Below, one piece after another: positions 1 to 7,331 of a stretch of 10,028 bases of DNA; the stretch's first letter is position 1; each line of letters begins with the position of its first letter. This DNA comes from Acidimicrobiales bacterium (GTDB lineage Bacteria; Actinomycetota; Acidimicrobiia; Acidimicrobiales; Acidimicrobilacustridaceae): assembly GCA_023264135.1 (NCBI GenBank), contig JALQSZ010000040.1, positions 1 to 10,028 on the forward strand. Direction: 5' to 3'. A model generated the notes under the pieces. The model saw nothing but the letters and a program-made list of their open reading frames with translations, made no database searches and was not told the origin of the DNA. A program made the translations under genes and the position numbers.

Positions 1-611
1 GCGCCTTGCGCAACAACATCGCTCATGATCTCGACAAGCGTTTCCTGCCCCGGTGTATCGAGACCAACAAATGGTTCGTCGACGAGCATCACGGTGAAGG
101 GGCGAATGAGACCGAGGATCAGGCCGGTCTTTTGTTTGAGACCACGACTGAATCGCGATGGCAGATCGTCGATGCGATCGCCAAGTCCGAACATGTCGAC
201 AAGGTCGTCGGCATAGTCCTGCCAATCGACGGTCTTGTGAAGACGGGCGATGTATTCGATGTGTTCGCCGAGGCTGAGGTCGTCGTACAGCACCGGGTTG
301 TCGGGGAGATACGAAAGCGCGGCGCGAGCGGGAACCGTTCCTGCAGGACTTCCGGCGATAAATGCCCAGCCGTTTGTGGGTTCAAGCATTCCGGCGGCGA
401 GACCGAGGAACGTTGACTTACCGGCGCCATTGGGGCCTACGAGCATGACGAGTTCGCCCTTAGCGATCACGAGATCGAGCTCGGTGGTGAGACCCATGCC
501 ATCGCCGTAGTCCTTCGAGAGGTCGAGGGTCTGCAACGCCGCATCGGGTTTGAGGCGGGGCTCAGTGGCCGGCGTGGGTGGTTGTTTGGGCAGTGCGAAT
601 GGAGAGGTCAC
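1..611 (-). CDS. ABC transporter ATP-binding protein (partial, 3' end outside window)
   Basis: ATPase subunit of an ABC transporter, expected on the cytoplasmic face of the membrane where it would power the membrane protein encoded just upstream. I translated 203 codons in an open frame with no stop before the window edge. Visible motifs are Walker A GPNGAGKST (residues 59-67), a signature FSRGLKQK (154-161), Walker B VMLVDEP (174-180) and the D-loop GLD (183-185). The FSRGxKQK signature is common in ATPases of ABC-2-type exporters. In the Q-loop region (SYLPDNPVLYDDL, 100-112) the usual glutamine is absent, a variation known in this ATPase group. The chosen start is GTG at 611; its GTGA overlaps the stop of the upstream membrane protein gene by 4 bases, a strong sign of translational coupling. 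Residues 1-25 are a proline-rich extension before the ATPase fold. The substrate cannot be told. Confidence 0.93.
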   Translation of the reverse strand, partial: MTSPFALPKQPPTPATEPRLKPDAALQTLDLSKDYGDGMGLTTELDLVIAKGELVMLVGPNGAGKSTFLGLAAGMLEPTNGWAFIAGSPAGTVPARAALSYLPDNPVLYDDLSLGEHIEYIARLHKTVDWQDYADDLVDMFGLGDRIDDLPSRFSRGLKQKTGLILGLIRPFTVMLVDEPFVGLDTPGQETLVEIMSDVVAQG

Positions 612-2173
612 AGGTGCTTTGGCTTCCGTGTGCGCAGATAGAGGATGGCACCGCCGACGGCGAACAGTGAGTACACCGTTGCATTACCGACTTTGGTGGT
701 GTTGATGGCGTTTGGATCGGACCCTGCGCTCAACAATGGAAGCAGAGCAACGATCGTGATCGCCGGTGGAATGACAAGGCGGGCAATCATGAGCCAGCCC
801 ATGACGTCTGGTCCGAGACCGGCGAGGCCGGCCATATCGGGTGCGCCTTGCGCGGTGCTGATCATTGCGGAAACCGCAGCAGCAAGAGAAACGGGAACAA
901 ACATCACGAGGGTCAGCTTCCACACCACCGCGAATGGCACGAGCAACGTCGCGGCACCGGCGGCGATGAGAGAAATAAAGGTCATGACCACGAACGCTGC
1001 AGCAACGTGTTGCAGGATGAGTGAACCTGGCGCCTCGGGAAAACTTTCCCAGCGAGTTGGATGATCAACTTCTTGTGCCGTGGGTTCTGACGCGTCGTAG
1101 GCAACGAGATACAGCGCAAGACCCGCGACGATGATCATCGGAATCGTTCCGCGCCAAAGCGCGCCGAGTGACAATCCAGCGATTGCGCCCAACATCGCCA
1201 TACGGATGAGGCGGGGGAGTGGGAAGCGCAGGTAGCTCTGCCAATCGCGCTTCCATGTTGGCGGGATGAAACTCTTGCGTTTCGAGCGGCCGATGCGAAT
1301 CCACGGACGCAATCGGGCGTTTTCCTGCGAAAGCTGTCGACGCAGAAGCACCACGGTGCGGACATCTTGCAGTGTGACTGCGAATCGCAACTGCGCGACG
1401 AGTCCGGCGCGACGCAAGGCGTGTTCGATCGAAAGGTCGCCGATGCGTGAAAGGCCAAGCCACACAACGATCGCAACGAGAACGATGCTGCCAAGCGCAA
1501 TCGCGCGGAACGTGATCGGCCAAAACGCAATGTCGGCGAGCAATGTGAACGGTGAAGTCGTTCGTTTCCCGAGGACATCGAGCACCGACCAGCCGATGAG
1601 AATCGCGGCGAGGAAGTTCGCAGGCCACCAGCGAAGCCGTCGTCCTGAGGCAGCAAGTGCAGTTGCCGAAGCGAGCATTCCCGCAAGCGCGAACGAAAGC
1701 GCGCCGCACGCGATCGCGATCGCGGGATTCACAGGCAGACGATGGGCCGCAACTTCTCCGATGATGGCGCCGACAACGGCACCGGCAAATGCCATGAATC
1801 GGAGTTGCTTGATCGCTGGGCCACGAACTACTGATTCGCGAGAGACGGGCGCATTGAGCTCATGCATCACGACAGGAGCTTCAAGAACGAGCGGACCACC
1901 GCGGCCACCCGATCGCAATCCGATTCCGATGGCGATGGCAAACCCGAGACCAAGCCACATCGGTGCTTCGTTGGCGAAGGTCATTGCTTCGGCGTGGGTG
2001 AGTCGATCGTTTGGAAGTCGGCTCACGGCGAACATGATGAAGATCACCGCGGCGAGACCCACCATGTAGACCCGATAGAGCGCGTCGATCCAATGCACTT
2101 CAGAAAGCCGGTTATGGCGTCGAGCTCGCCGCAGTTCTTGCAGCGCCTCGGTGGGGTTCTCGACGTCAGTCAC
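608..2173 (-). CDS. Multi-span membrane protein, probable ABC-2-type permease
   Basis: A 521-residue integral membrane protein. I see about twelve hydrophobic segments in two groups. The first group, about six, lies within residues 34-242 (for example 34-50, 71-87, 150-176, 185-201, 221-242). The second, also about six, lies within 324-513 (for example 324-340, 342-357, 387-413, 417-438, 460-482). Between them is a basic, charged hydrophilic loop (about 245-320). Two six-helix halves would suit a fused ABC-2 permease. I do not recognise the family from sequence motifs; the transporter role rests on the 4-base overlap with the ATPase gene downstream. The start is GTG at 2173, giving VTDVENP, with no convincing ribosome site; it lies 32 bases after the ABC-F gene's stop, so read-through from that gene is likely. 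Export of a lipid, peptide or antibiotic is possible but not shown. Confidence 0.8.
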   Translation of the reverse strand: MTDVENPTEALQELRRARRHNRLSEVHWIDALYRVYMVGLAAVIFIMFAVSRLPNDRLTHAEAMTFANEAPMWLGLGFAIAIGIGLRSGGRGGPLVLEAPVVMHELNAPVSRESVVRGPAIKQLRFMAFAGAVVGAIIGEVAAHRLPVNPAIAIACGALSFALAGMLASATALAASGRRLRWWPANFLAAILIGWSVLDVLGKRTTSPFTLLADIAFWPITFRAIALGSIVLVAIVVWLGLSRIGDLSIEHALRRAGLVAQLRFAVTLQDVRTVVLLRRQLSQENARLRPWIRIGRSKRKSFIPPTWKRDWQSYLRFPLPRLIRMAMLGAIAGLSLGALWRGTIPMIIVAGLALYLVAYDASEPTAQEVDHPTRWESFPEAPGSLILQHVAAAFVVMTFISLIAAGAATLLVPFAVVWKLTLVMFVPVSLAAAVSAMISTAQGAPDMAGLAGLGPDVMGWLMIARLVIPPAITIVALLPLLSAGSDPNAINTTKVGNATVYSLFAVGGAILYLRTRKPKHL

Positions 2174-2205
2174 GGTCTAGGAATCTACCGGTGATCGACG
2201 AAGGC

Positions 2206-4002
2206 TCAGTTCGAGGCCCTTTCGGCCTCATCGGAGAGTTCCAGCCATTGCTCTTCGGCGGCGTCGAGTTCGGCGAGAACAGCGGTTAATTCGCCGCCAA
2301 GGCGGGTGAGCTCAACATGGTCGCCAGTGAGGGCCAGCTCCGCGACCTTCACTTCAAGGCGATCTTTCGCCTTTGTCAGGCGCTTGATCTCCTTTTCAAG
2401 GTCCTTGATGAGGAACCGAAGTGTGCTTGGCGATCGAGTTGCCGCCTTCTCTGGAGAACGCGAGGCCGAGTTCGTCGGTTTTGGTTTGGACGTCGATTTG
2501 GCCGAGGTCTTTCGGGGATCGGCGATGCGTCCGCGAACCATCGAGGCTCGGCGCTGTTCCTCCCATGCTGCATAGCCGCCTGGTCGGCGCGACGGCGTTG
2601 CATGACCATCCATCACGATGACGTCGGCAACGGTGCGTTCGAGGAATGCCCGGTCGTGACTGACAACGATGAGAGCGCCGGGCCAATCGTCGAGAAATTC
2701 TTCGAGGACTCGAAGCGTGTCGAGATCCAAATCGTTTGTCGGTTCATCAAGCAAAAGCACATTGGGCTTTTGTGCAAGCACAAGAAGAAGTTGCAAACGG
2801 CGTCGCTCGCCGCCTGAGAGGAGTTCAATTGGCGCCCATTGCGCGTCTCCGTCGAACCAAAACGACTCGAGCAGTGCAGCGTCTTGCCAATCGGGTTCGC
2901 GTCGTCCGCCAGTAATTGCTTCGCGAACGCGTTGCCGCGGATCGAGTTCGACTCCAACTTGGTCGTAGTAACCGATGCGAACAGTGGAACCGACTTCGAT
3001 CGTGCCCGTCGACGGTGAACGTCGCCCAGCGATGAGATCAAGGAGGGTCGACTTTCCCGCTCCGTTTGGTCCGACAAGTCCGAGGCGTTCGCGGTTGTCC
3101 AGCATCAGTTCGACGTTGGAAAAGAGTGCAGGCGAATTGTCGTGCGCAAAGGAAACGTCAGTGAGTTCCACGACTTTGTCGCCGAGGCGCGGAGTTCCAA
3201 ACCACAGATCAGGAATTCCTGAACGCGCTGCCGGTTCGGCGCGGGTTTCGATCAGCGTTGTAGCTGCGTCGATGCGTGCTTTTGGTTTGCTGGTTCTTGC
3301 TGGTGCACCGCGACGAAGCCACGCCAATTCTTTTCGCGCAAGATTCTTTCGCGTTGCTTCCTGCGAAACTGCTTGCTCTTCGCGCAGCGCGCGACCTTCG
3401 AGGTAGCCGGCGTAGCCGCCATCGTGCAGATACGACCGCCCTCGATCGAGTTCGAGAACACGGTTGGTCACGCGATCGAGAACGTGACGGTCGTGCGTGA
3501 CAAGTACGAGGCCGCCGCGGTAGCTCTCGAGTCGATCCTCAAGCCATGCGATTGCATCGATGTCGAGATGATTTGTGGGTTCGTCGAGAACAAGGAGGTC
3601 GCTTGGTGCGACGAGAGCACGAGCGAGCGCAACGCGCTTGGCTTGGCCACCCGACAGGCGACCGGTGTCGGCTTCGGTCAGTGAGGCCATTCCGAGGTGG
3701 TCGAGTACCGCCGCCGCCTCCCAATCGTTTTCCGCAACGGCTTCAACCGCGGCCAGAACTGATCCGGCGGGCAGAATCGGGCGCTGGGGGAGCGTGGCGA
3801 TTCGAACATCGCGGCCGCGACGAACCGAGCCAGATTCCGGCTCAACCTCGCCCGTCAGGACCGAAAGCAGCGTCGACTTTCCTGTTCCGTTGAGGCCAAC
3901 AATGCCTAAACGATCGCCAGTCGAGAGGGTGAGTGACACATCGGTGAACAACGGGCGACCGGGACGGGTCATGGTCACTCGGTCGACGTCCACGCAGATC
4001 AT
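2206..4002 (-). CDS. ABC-F family ATPase, Uup-like
   Basis: A soluble protein of 598 residues with two ABC ATPase domains and no membrane segments, the layout of ABC-F proteins, which act on ribosomes rather than in transport. Domain 1: Walker A GLNGTGKST (36-44), signature LSGGQ (116-120), Walker B LLVLDEP (136-142), switch histidine in VTHD (168-171). Domain 2: Walker A GPNGAGKST (311-319), signature LSGGE (395-399), Walker B VLLLDEP (415-421), SHD (448-450). The linker around 210-250 contains an ELAWLRRGAPARTSKPKAR stretch typical of the Uup branch. A low-complexity Ser/Lys/Pro region (about 495-525) leads to a C-terminal coiled coil (about 527-595), also a Uup trait. In E. coli, Uup is linked to ribosome function and to stability of repeated DNA. 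A resistance-type (ARE) role is less likely because Uup-like linker and tail are both present. Start ATG 4002; no Shine-Dalgarno is visible upstream, so the transcript may be leaderless. Confidence 0.92.
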   Translation of the reverse strand: MICVDVDRVTMTRPGRPLFTDVSLTLSTGDRLGIVGLNGTGKSTLLSVLTGEVEPESGSVRRGRDVRIATLPQRPILPAGSVLAAVEAVAENDWEAAAVLDHLGMASLTEADTGRLSGGQAKRVALARALVAPSDLLVLDEPTNHLDIDAIAWLEDRLESYRGGLVLVTHDRHVLDRVTNRVLELDRGRSYLHDGGYAGYLEGRALREEQAVSQEATRKNLARKELAWLRRGAPARTSKPKARIDAATTLIETRAEPAARSGIPDLWFGTPRLGDKVVELTDVSFAHDNSPALFSNVELMLDNRERLGLVGPNGAGKSTLLDLIAGRRSPSTGTIEVGSTVRIGYYDQVGVELDPRQRVREAITGGRREPDWQDAALLESFWFDGDAQWAPIELLSGGERRRLQLLLVLAQKPNVLLLDEPTNDLDLDTLRVLEEFLDDWPGALIVVSHDRAFLERTVADVIVMDGHATPSRRPGGYAAWEEQRRASMVRGRIADPRKTSAKSTSKPKPTNSASRSPEKAATRSPSTLRFLIKDLEKEIKRLTKAKDRLEVKVAELALTGDHVELTRLGGELTAVLAELDAAEEQWLELSDEAERASN

Positions 4003-4110
4003 TGGGGTGAGGCTACGGCCCCTTGGGTGACTGCTTGTCCCTCTCTGGTTCGAACCGTTCGTGCGAGTAGCGTTTCGGTTGGTTCATCGGGGGGATGGGC
4101 CACACACCAC
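4003..4110. promoter_or_regulatory. Divergent intergenic region between the ABC-F and mannosyltransferase genes
   Basis: A 108-base divergent region should carry promoters in both directions. For the minus-strand gene, TAGCCT (4015-4010) matches the actinobacterial TANNNT -10 pattern, and transcription would begin at or next to the ATG at 4002, which fits the lack of a ribosome site there. For the plus-strand gene, TAGCGT (4068-4073) is a possible -10 with a poor -35. A perfect 10-base palindrome GGTTCGAACC (4047-4056) lies where the plus-strand -35 would fall and could be an operator. All assignments are by eye and weak individually. Confidence 0.3.
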
Positions 4111-5379
4111 ATGACTGATTCCTCTTCGACCACCATCGCTCCGAATGAGCCGGCGAAAGCTCGTGCTCTGACGCGCCTGCGCTCCCGCAGCGTTGAACCC
4201 TCGACCGCGCAACGCCCGTGGACCGATCATTGGTGGTCGCCACTCGCGATCTTCGTTGCCATTGGCGTTCTTGTCTGGATCGCGATTTGGTTCGGAAACA
4301 ATCACCTCACGCACGATTCGTTCTTCCCGTTCCGCAAAGGAATCGGTGACACATGGTTTGGTGGCTTCGCTCGGTGGGATGCCGAGTGGTACCGAACGAT
4401 CGCTCGAGAGGGCTACGTCTATTACCCAGGCGTGCAGTCGTCGGTTGCGTTTTGGCCGACGTACCCCGTCGTGGTGCGTCTTCTGAGTTGGGCGTTCCCA
4501 ACGATCTACATCACGGGCACAGTCGTGACGGTGCTCAGTGGCGCGACCGCTGTCGTTCTCCTACGCAAATGGGCGAAAGTCTTTGTTTCCAACAGCGTCG
4601 CTATCACCGCTGTCGTCTTGCTGTGTGTGTTTCCGTTCAGTTGGTACCTGTACGGAGTGGTGTATTCCGACGCATTGTTCATCGCAACAGCAATCGCGGC
4701 GTTTTATCTCGTTGAACGCGACCGTTATTTCTGGGCCGGCATCGTTGGCATTCTTGCGACCGCCGGCCGCCCAGCGGGCCTCGTGGTTGCGCTTGCGCTT
4801 GTGCTTCGCGTCATTGAGCGTCGCAATCTCGCAAACGGTGCAAAAGGATTTCGCGAGTTATTCAATCCGCGTGGTCTTACCAAAGCCGATGCACCGATCT
4901 TTCTTTCGTGGCTCGGTGTTGGCGGGTGGTGCGCGTTCTTGTGGGTCAAGTTCGGCGATCCACTGCTCTTCGTCACCATCGAGGCGAGCAAAGGATGGGA
5001 CCAAGGAGCTGGTCCATCAACATGGTTGAAGTTCCGACTCATTGAAGAGTTGCAGCATCATCCATTTACGTGGTCGACCATGAGCCATGTCTTGCACGGA
5101 CTCGTCGTGCTCGGTGCGCTCTTCCTCATCCCACGTGTAAAGCGCCGATTTGGATGGGCCTACACCGTCTACGCCCTCGGCCTCATCGCATTGCCGCTTT
5201 TGGGTACGAAGGATTTCTTCGGTGCTGGCCGCTATCTCCTAGGAGTTTTCCCGTGCATCGTTGTGGCCGCTGAACTTCTCGTCGTCCGCCCCAAGTTGCG
5301 TGCGGTGATCGTGCCGGTGTCGCTGATTGCGATGCTGGCTATGGCCGTCGCCTTCGGTCGCGGCTCGTATCTCTCCTAA
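4111..5379 (+). CDS. PIG-V-like integral membrane mannosyltransferase
   Basis: A polytopic membrane protein of 422 residues resembling the PIG-V / GPI mannosyltransferase II family (GT-C fold), which uses polyprenyl-phosphate mannose outside the cytoplasmic membrane. The family hallmark is the RWDAEWY motif followed by TIAREGY (88-102), then FWPTYPVVVRLL (114-125). Further family-like points are YSDALF (185-190), ATAGRPAGLV (216-225) in the position of the family's arginine-containing motif, and GRYLLGVFP (373-381). Hydrophobic segments lie at about 43-61, 131-151, 163-181, 186-200, 208-232, 263-280, 328-340, 350-365, 375-391 and 397-414. The first 40 residues are a hydrophilic cytoplasmic tail. 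I chose ATG 4111 over an in-frame GTG at 4027, because the 28 added residues look non-conserved and would fill the divergent promoter region. In actinomycetes such enzymes may build glycolipids or mannosylated proteins; the acceptor here is unknown. Confidence 0.75.
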   Translation: MTDSSSTTIAPNEPAKARALTRLRSRSVEPSTAQRPWTDHWWSPLAIFVAIGVLVWIAIWFGNNHLTHDSFFPFRKGIGDTWFGGFARWDAEWYRTIAREGYVYYPGVQSSVAFWPTYPVVVRLLSWAFPTIYITGTVVTVLSGATAVVLLRKWAKVFVSNSVAITAVVLLCVFPFSWYLYGVVYSDALFIATAIAAFYLVERDRYFWAGIVGILATAGRPAGLVVALALVLRVIERRNLANGAKGFRELFNPRGLTKADAPIFLSWLGVGGWCAFLWVKFGDPLLFVTIEASKGWDQGAGPSTWLKFRLIEELQHHPFTWSTMSHVLHGLVVLGALFLIPRVKRRFGWAYTVYALGLIALPLLGTKDFFGAGRYLLGVFPCIVVAAELLVVRPKLRAVIVPVSLIAMLAMAVAFGRGSYLS

Positions 5380-5482
5380 TCACGACGCGATGTTGTCCCC
5401 GGAGTGAGGGGCGAGTGATGCGGGCCGGTAGCGTTCGGGCTCGGTGCTGGGCCAACCCGGCAGTTCTCCCGTAGAGGTTCCG
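5380..5482 (+). other. Intergenic region before the nfuA-like gene
   Basis: A 103-base gap. It contains a weak CCCC-(7)-GGGG inverted repeat (5397-5411), too short to call a terminator, and GC-rich sequence with no clear promoter hexamers. GAGG at 5475-5478 sits just before the ATG at 5483 and is the likely ribosome binding site. Confidence 0.4.
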
Positions 5483-6139
5483 ATGTCCGATCTCACTTCC
5501 GCGACGACCGACGACGAGACGTCATCGAACGACTACGTCCTTACCGTTGCTCCTGAAGCACTGGAACAAGTGCTGAGCATTCGCGATACCGAAGAAGATC
5601 CAGGTTCCATTGCATTGCGCGTCGAAATCACCGGCGTAAAAGGAACTGATTACAACTACGACCTCGGGTGGGCACCGATTGCCGAGCTCGATGCCGAAGA
5701 TGATCTTTCGCTGCAAAGCGGATTAAGCGTTGTTGTTGCTGCGAACAGTGTCGAAAACATGCGTGGCGCGGTTCTTGATCTTCCTCGTTCGGCAGGTCAG
5801 GGCGGTTTCGTGATCAAGAATCCGAATCGGCCTGCGCCAGTGAATCCTCTCGATGGGCGCAACATCGAACTCACTGGCGAGATCCCCGACAAGGTCACGC
5901 AACTGCTTGAAGAAGTCATCAATCCAGGACTTGCACAACACGGTGGTTTTGCGGCGCTGGTTGGTGTTGAGGACACCACGGTGTTTCTCACGATGGGCGG
6001 CGGTTGCCAGGGGTGCGCGATGAGTGCGGCCACGTTGCGCGACGGCATCACGACCTCGATCCACGACGCCATTCCTGAAGTCACCGAAGTCATCGACGTC
6101 ACCGATCACAACGCCGGCGACAACCCCTTCTACACCTGA
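5483..6139 (+). CDS. nfuA: NfuA-like iron-sulfur cluster carrier protein
   Basis: A 218-residue cytosolic protein predicted to receive and deliver [4Fe-4S] clusters to apo-enzymes. The C-terminal NifU-like domain (about 134-208) carries the expected cluster ligands in GGGCQGCAM (Cys175 and Cys178; in known Nfu proteins a dimer binds one cluster between two CxxC motifs). The N-terminal part (about 17-112) resembles an A-type (IscA/HesB) scaffold domain but has no cysteine at all, so it is the degenerate, non-binding form found in NfuA, where it serves in target recognition. This two-domain layout and the length match NfuA (E. coli about 191 residues) better than a single-domain Nfu. An in-frame upstream start at 5444 was not used because GAGG lies a few bases before ATG 5483 and homology begins after it. 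No other suf or isc gene is nearby. The symbol is assigned by domain layout only. Confidence 0.85.
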   Translation: MSDLTSATTDDETSSNDYVLTVAPEALEQVLSIRDTEEDPGSIALRVEITGVKGTDYNYDLGWAPIAELDAEDDLSLQSGLSVVVAANSVENMRGAVLDLPRSAGQGGFVIKNPNRPAPVNPLDGRNIELTGEIPDKVTQLLEEVINPGLAQHGGFAALVGVEDTTVFLTMGGGCQGCAMSAATLRDGITTSIHDAIPEVTEVIDVTDHNAGDNPFYT

Positions 6140-6257
6140 GCGTCGGGCGTCCGGCCTGCGGTCGGGAGGCTCGAAAAATCCTCCGTATTGGTTGCTCAGC
6201 AGTGTTAAGTACCTCTAGGGTCGCGACACCGATCGGAGGGGGATCAGTGGTCTCCCT

Positions 6258-6285
6258 TTGGCGACAGATCAACGATCTGTACAAG
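6258..6285 (+). promoter_or_regulatory. Candidate promoter of the DUF35/thiolase operon
   Basis: TTGGCG (6258-6263, 4 of 6 to TTGACA) and TACAAG (6280-6285, 4 of 6 to TATAAT) are 16 bases apart. Transcription would start near 6291-6292, leaving a short leader that holds the ribosome site AAAGGGAGAAG before ATG 6309. The -10 lacks the final T expected in actinobacteria. An alternative -10 is TAGGGT (6216-6221) with a poorer -35. Inferred by eye. Confidence 0.35.
6264..6280. promoter_or_regulatory. Perfect 17-base inverted repeat, candidate repressor operator
   Basis: ACAGATC-AAC-GATCTGT: two perfect 7-base arms around a 3-base centre. It fills the spacer of the candidate promoter above and ends 28 bases before the ATG of the operon's first gene. 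A site in that position would let a dimeric repressor (TetR- or GntR-type, for example) block RNA polymerase. It does not match the KstR pattern TnnAACnnGTTnnA that I recall for sterol genes. An RNA hairpin is a second possibility, though a 3-base loop is tight. Confidence 0.45.
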
Positions 6286-6308
6286 ACCTGAAAAAGGAAA
6301 GGGAGAAG

Positions 6309-7331
6309 ATGGCTGACACTGTCCAAGAGTTCGTCTTCAACCTGACGTTCCCGTTTTCGAGGACGTTGGGTTCGACGCTCAGCACGTTTGCCTCAGCGCT
6401 GGCGCAGGGCCAGATCATCGGTGTGCGCACCGGTGGTCGGGTGATCGCTCCGCCGCTCGAGTACGACCCCGAGACCGCTGCCGATGCCGGCACGGAATGG
6501 GTGCGCGTTGGTCCGAAGGGAACCGTGTCGTCATGGACATGGGTGCCCGAACCCACGAACCTTCATCCGCTCGACCATGCGTTTGGTTTCGCGTTCATCA
6601 CCCTCGATGGTGCTGATACGCCGATGATCCATGCGGTCGATGCCGGTTCCGAAAGCGCGATGTCGGTTGGCATGCGCGTCGAAGCAAAGTTCAAGGCCCC
6701 GGCCGATTGCGTCGGACGAATCGACGACATCATCGCGTTCGTTCCGGCTGCCGATCCTTCGCCGAGCGAAGGTGCGGGCGAACCGTACGACGCTCCCGAA
6801 GAGAACGACATCACCGAAATGGATGCGTTCTGTGACCTCACCTACATCGACAATGCGTCGCCGACCACCACGATGTGGGCGAAGGCACTGATGGAAGGTC
6901 GCCTCATCGGACAAAAGTGTCCGCAGTGTGCGCGCACCATCGTCGGACCGCGCGGTATGTGCAGCGTGTGTGCGATCGAACTCGACGAATCACATGTCAT
7001 TGATGTTCCCGACCGCGGAGTTGTTTCCAACTTCACGGTCGTGACGCCGGTGCAGTACCACGGCCAGACCGAAACCGAACCGTTCGTTCGTTGTTCGATC
7101 ATGCTCGATGGTGCCGATGCCGTTATCGCTCAGCAAGAGATCCTCGACATTCCGGCAAACGACGTTCGCGTCGGCATGCGCGTCGAATGTGTGTGGGCCC
7201 CGGCAAGCGAACGCAGCGTCGCAGATATCGACAACCGCAGTCGCGGCAGCGGCGGCGACGCCATCCTCGGCTGGCGTCTTACTGGCGAGCCGGATGAACC
7301 GGCCGAGCTCTACCTCGATCGGATGATGTGA
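6309..7331 (+). CDS. Tandem DUF35 (zinc ribbon/OB-fold) acyl-CoA-associated protein
   Basis: A 340-residue protein made of two DUF35 units, a family whose OB-fold binds acyl-CoA parts and scaffolds thiolase-fold partners. Unit 1 (about 30-146): the zinc-ribbon region (36-53, RTGGRVIAPPLEYDP) has no cysteine pairs; its OB part includes GFAFITLDGADTPMIH. Unit 2 (about 185-300): an intact zinc ribbon with Cys204, Cys207, Cys218 and Cys221 (CPQC...CSVC), then an OB part with FVRCSIMLDGADAVIAQQ. An acidic linker (about 148-175) joins them. The start is ATG 6309, preceded by GGGAG at 6301-6305; an in-frame TTG at 6258 would overlap the putative promoter. The stop TGA shares its A with the next gene's ATG. 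In studied systems (ChsH2 with Ltp2; archaeal DUF35 with thiolase and HMG-CoA synthase) DUF35 proteins are obligate partners, so this one probably bridges the next two gene products. Length and place resemble mycobacterial Rv3521. Confidence 0.85.
   Translation: MADTVQEFVFNLTFPFSRTLGSTLSTFASALAQGQIIGVRTGGRVIAPPLEYDPETAADAGTEWVRVGPKGTVSSWTWVPEPTNLHPLDHAFGFAFITLDGADTPMIHAVDAGSESAMSVGMRVEAKFKAPADCVGRIDDIIAFVPAADPSPSEGAGEPYDAPEENDITEMDAFCDLTYIDNASPTTTMWAKALMEGRLIGQKCPQCARTIVGPRGMCSVCAIELDESHVIDVPDRGVVSNFTVVTPVQYHGQTETEPFVRCSIMLDGADAVIAQQEILDIPANDVRVGMRVECVWAPASERSVADIDNRSRGSGGDAILGWRLTGEPDEPAELYLDRMM

Noticed and set aside
6..2194. Plus-strand open frames of 80-270 codons (for example 1266-2069, 645-1064)
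   Set aside because: They lie antisense to genes with clear ATPase motifs or membrane segments, and their translations are Arg/Ser/Ala-rich with no recognisable domains, as expected for GC-rich shadows.
2206..4002. ABC-F protein as a dedicated antibiotic-resistance (ARE) factor
   Set aside because: The Uup-type linker motif and C-terminal coiled coil fit a housekeeping Uup-like protein better; the sequence alone gives no resistance signal.
4047..4062. LexA/SOS box from the overlapping GAAC and GTTC words
   Set aside because: The actinobacterial box needs GAAC and GTTC four bases apart; here they are one base apart.
4040..4070. GGTTCGAACC as the T-arm of a tRNA gene
   Set aside because: On neither strand can the 5-base stem next to TTCGAAC pair, and no acceptor, D or anticodon stems fit around it.
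4027..4110. Longer start (GTG 4027) for the mannosyltransferase
   Set aside because: The extra 28 residues have no family likeness, no ribosome site precedes them, and they fill the divergent promoter region.
6165..6184. GGAGG/CCTCC hairpin as terminator of the nfuA-like gene
   Set aside because: Only five base pairs with a 10-base loop and no U tract; too weak to call.
6258..6308. TTG 6258 as start of the DUF35 protein
   Set aside because: The AAAGGGAGAAG ribosome site directly before ATG 6309 is much better, and the upstream stretch holds the promoter and palindrome.
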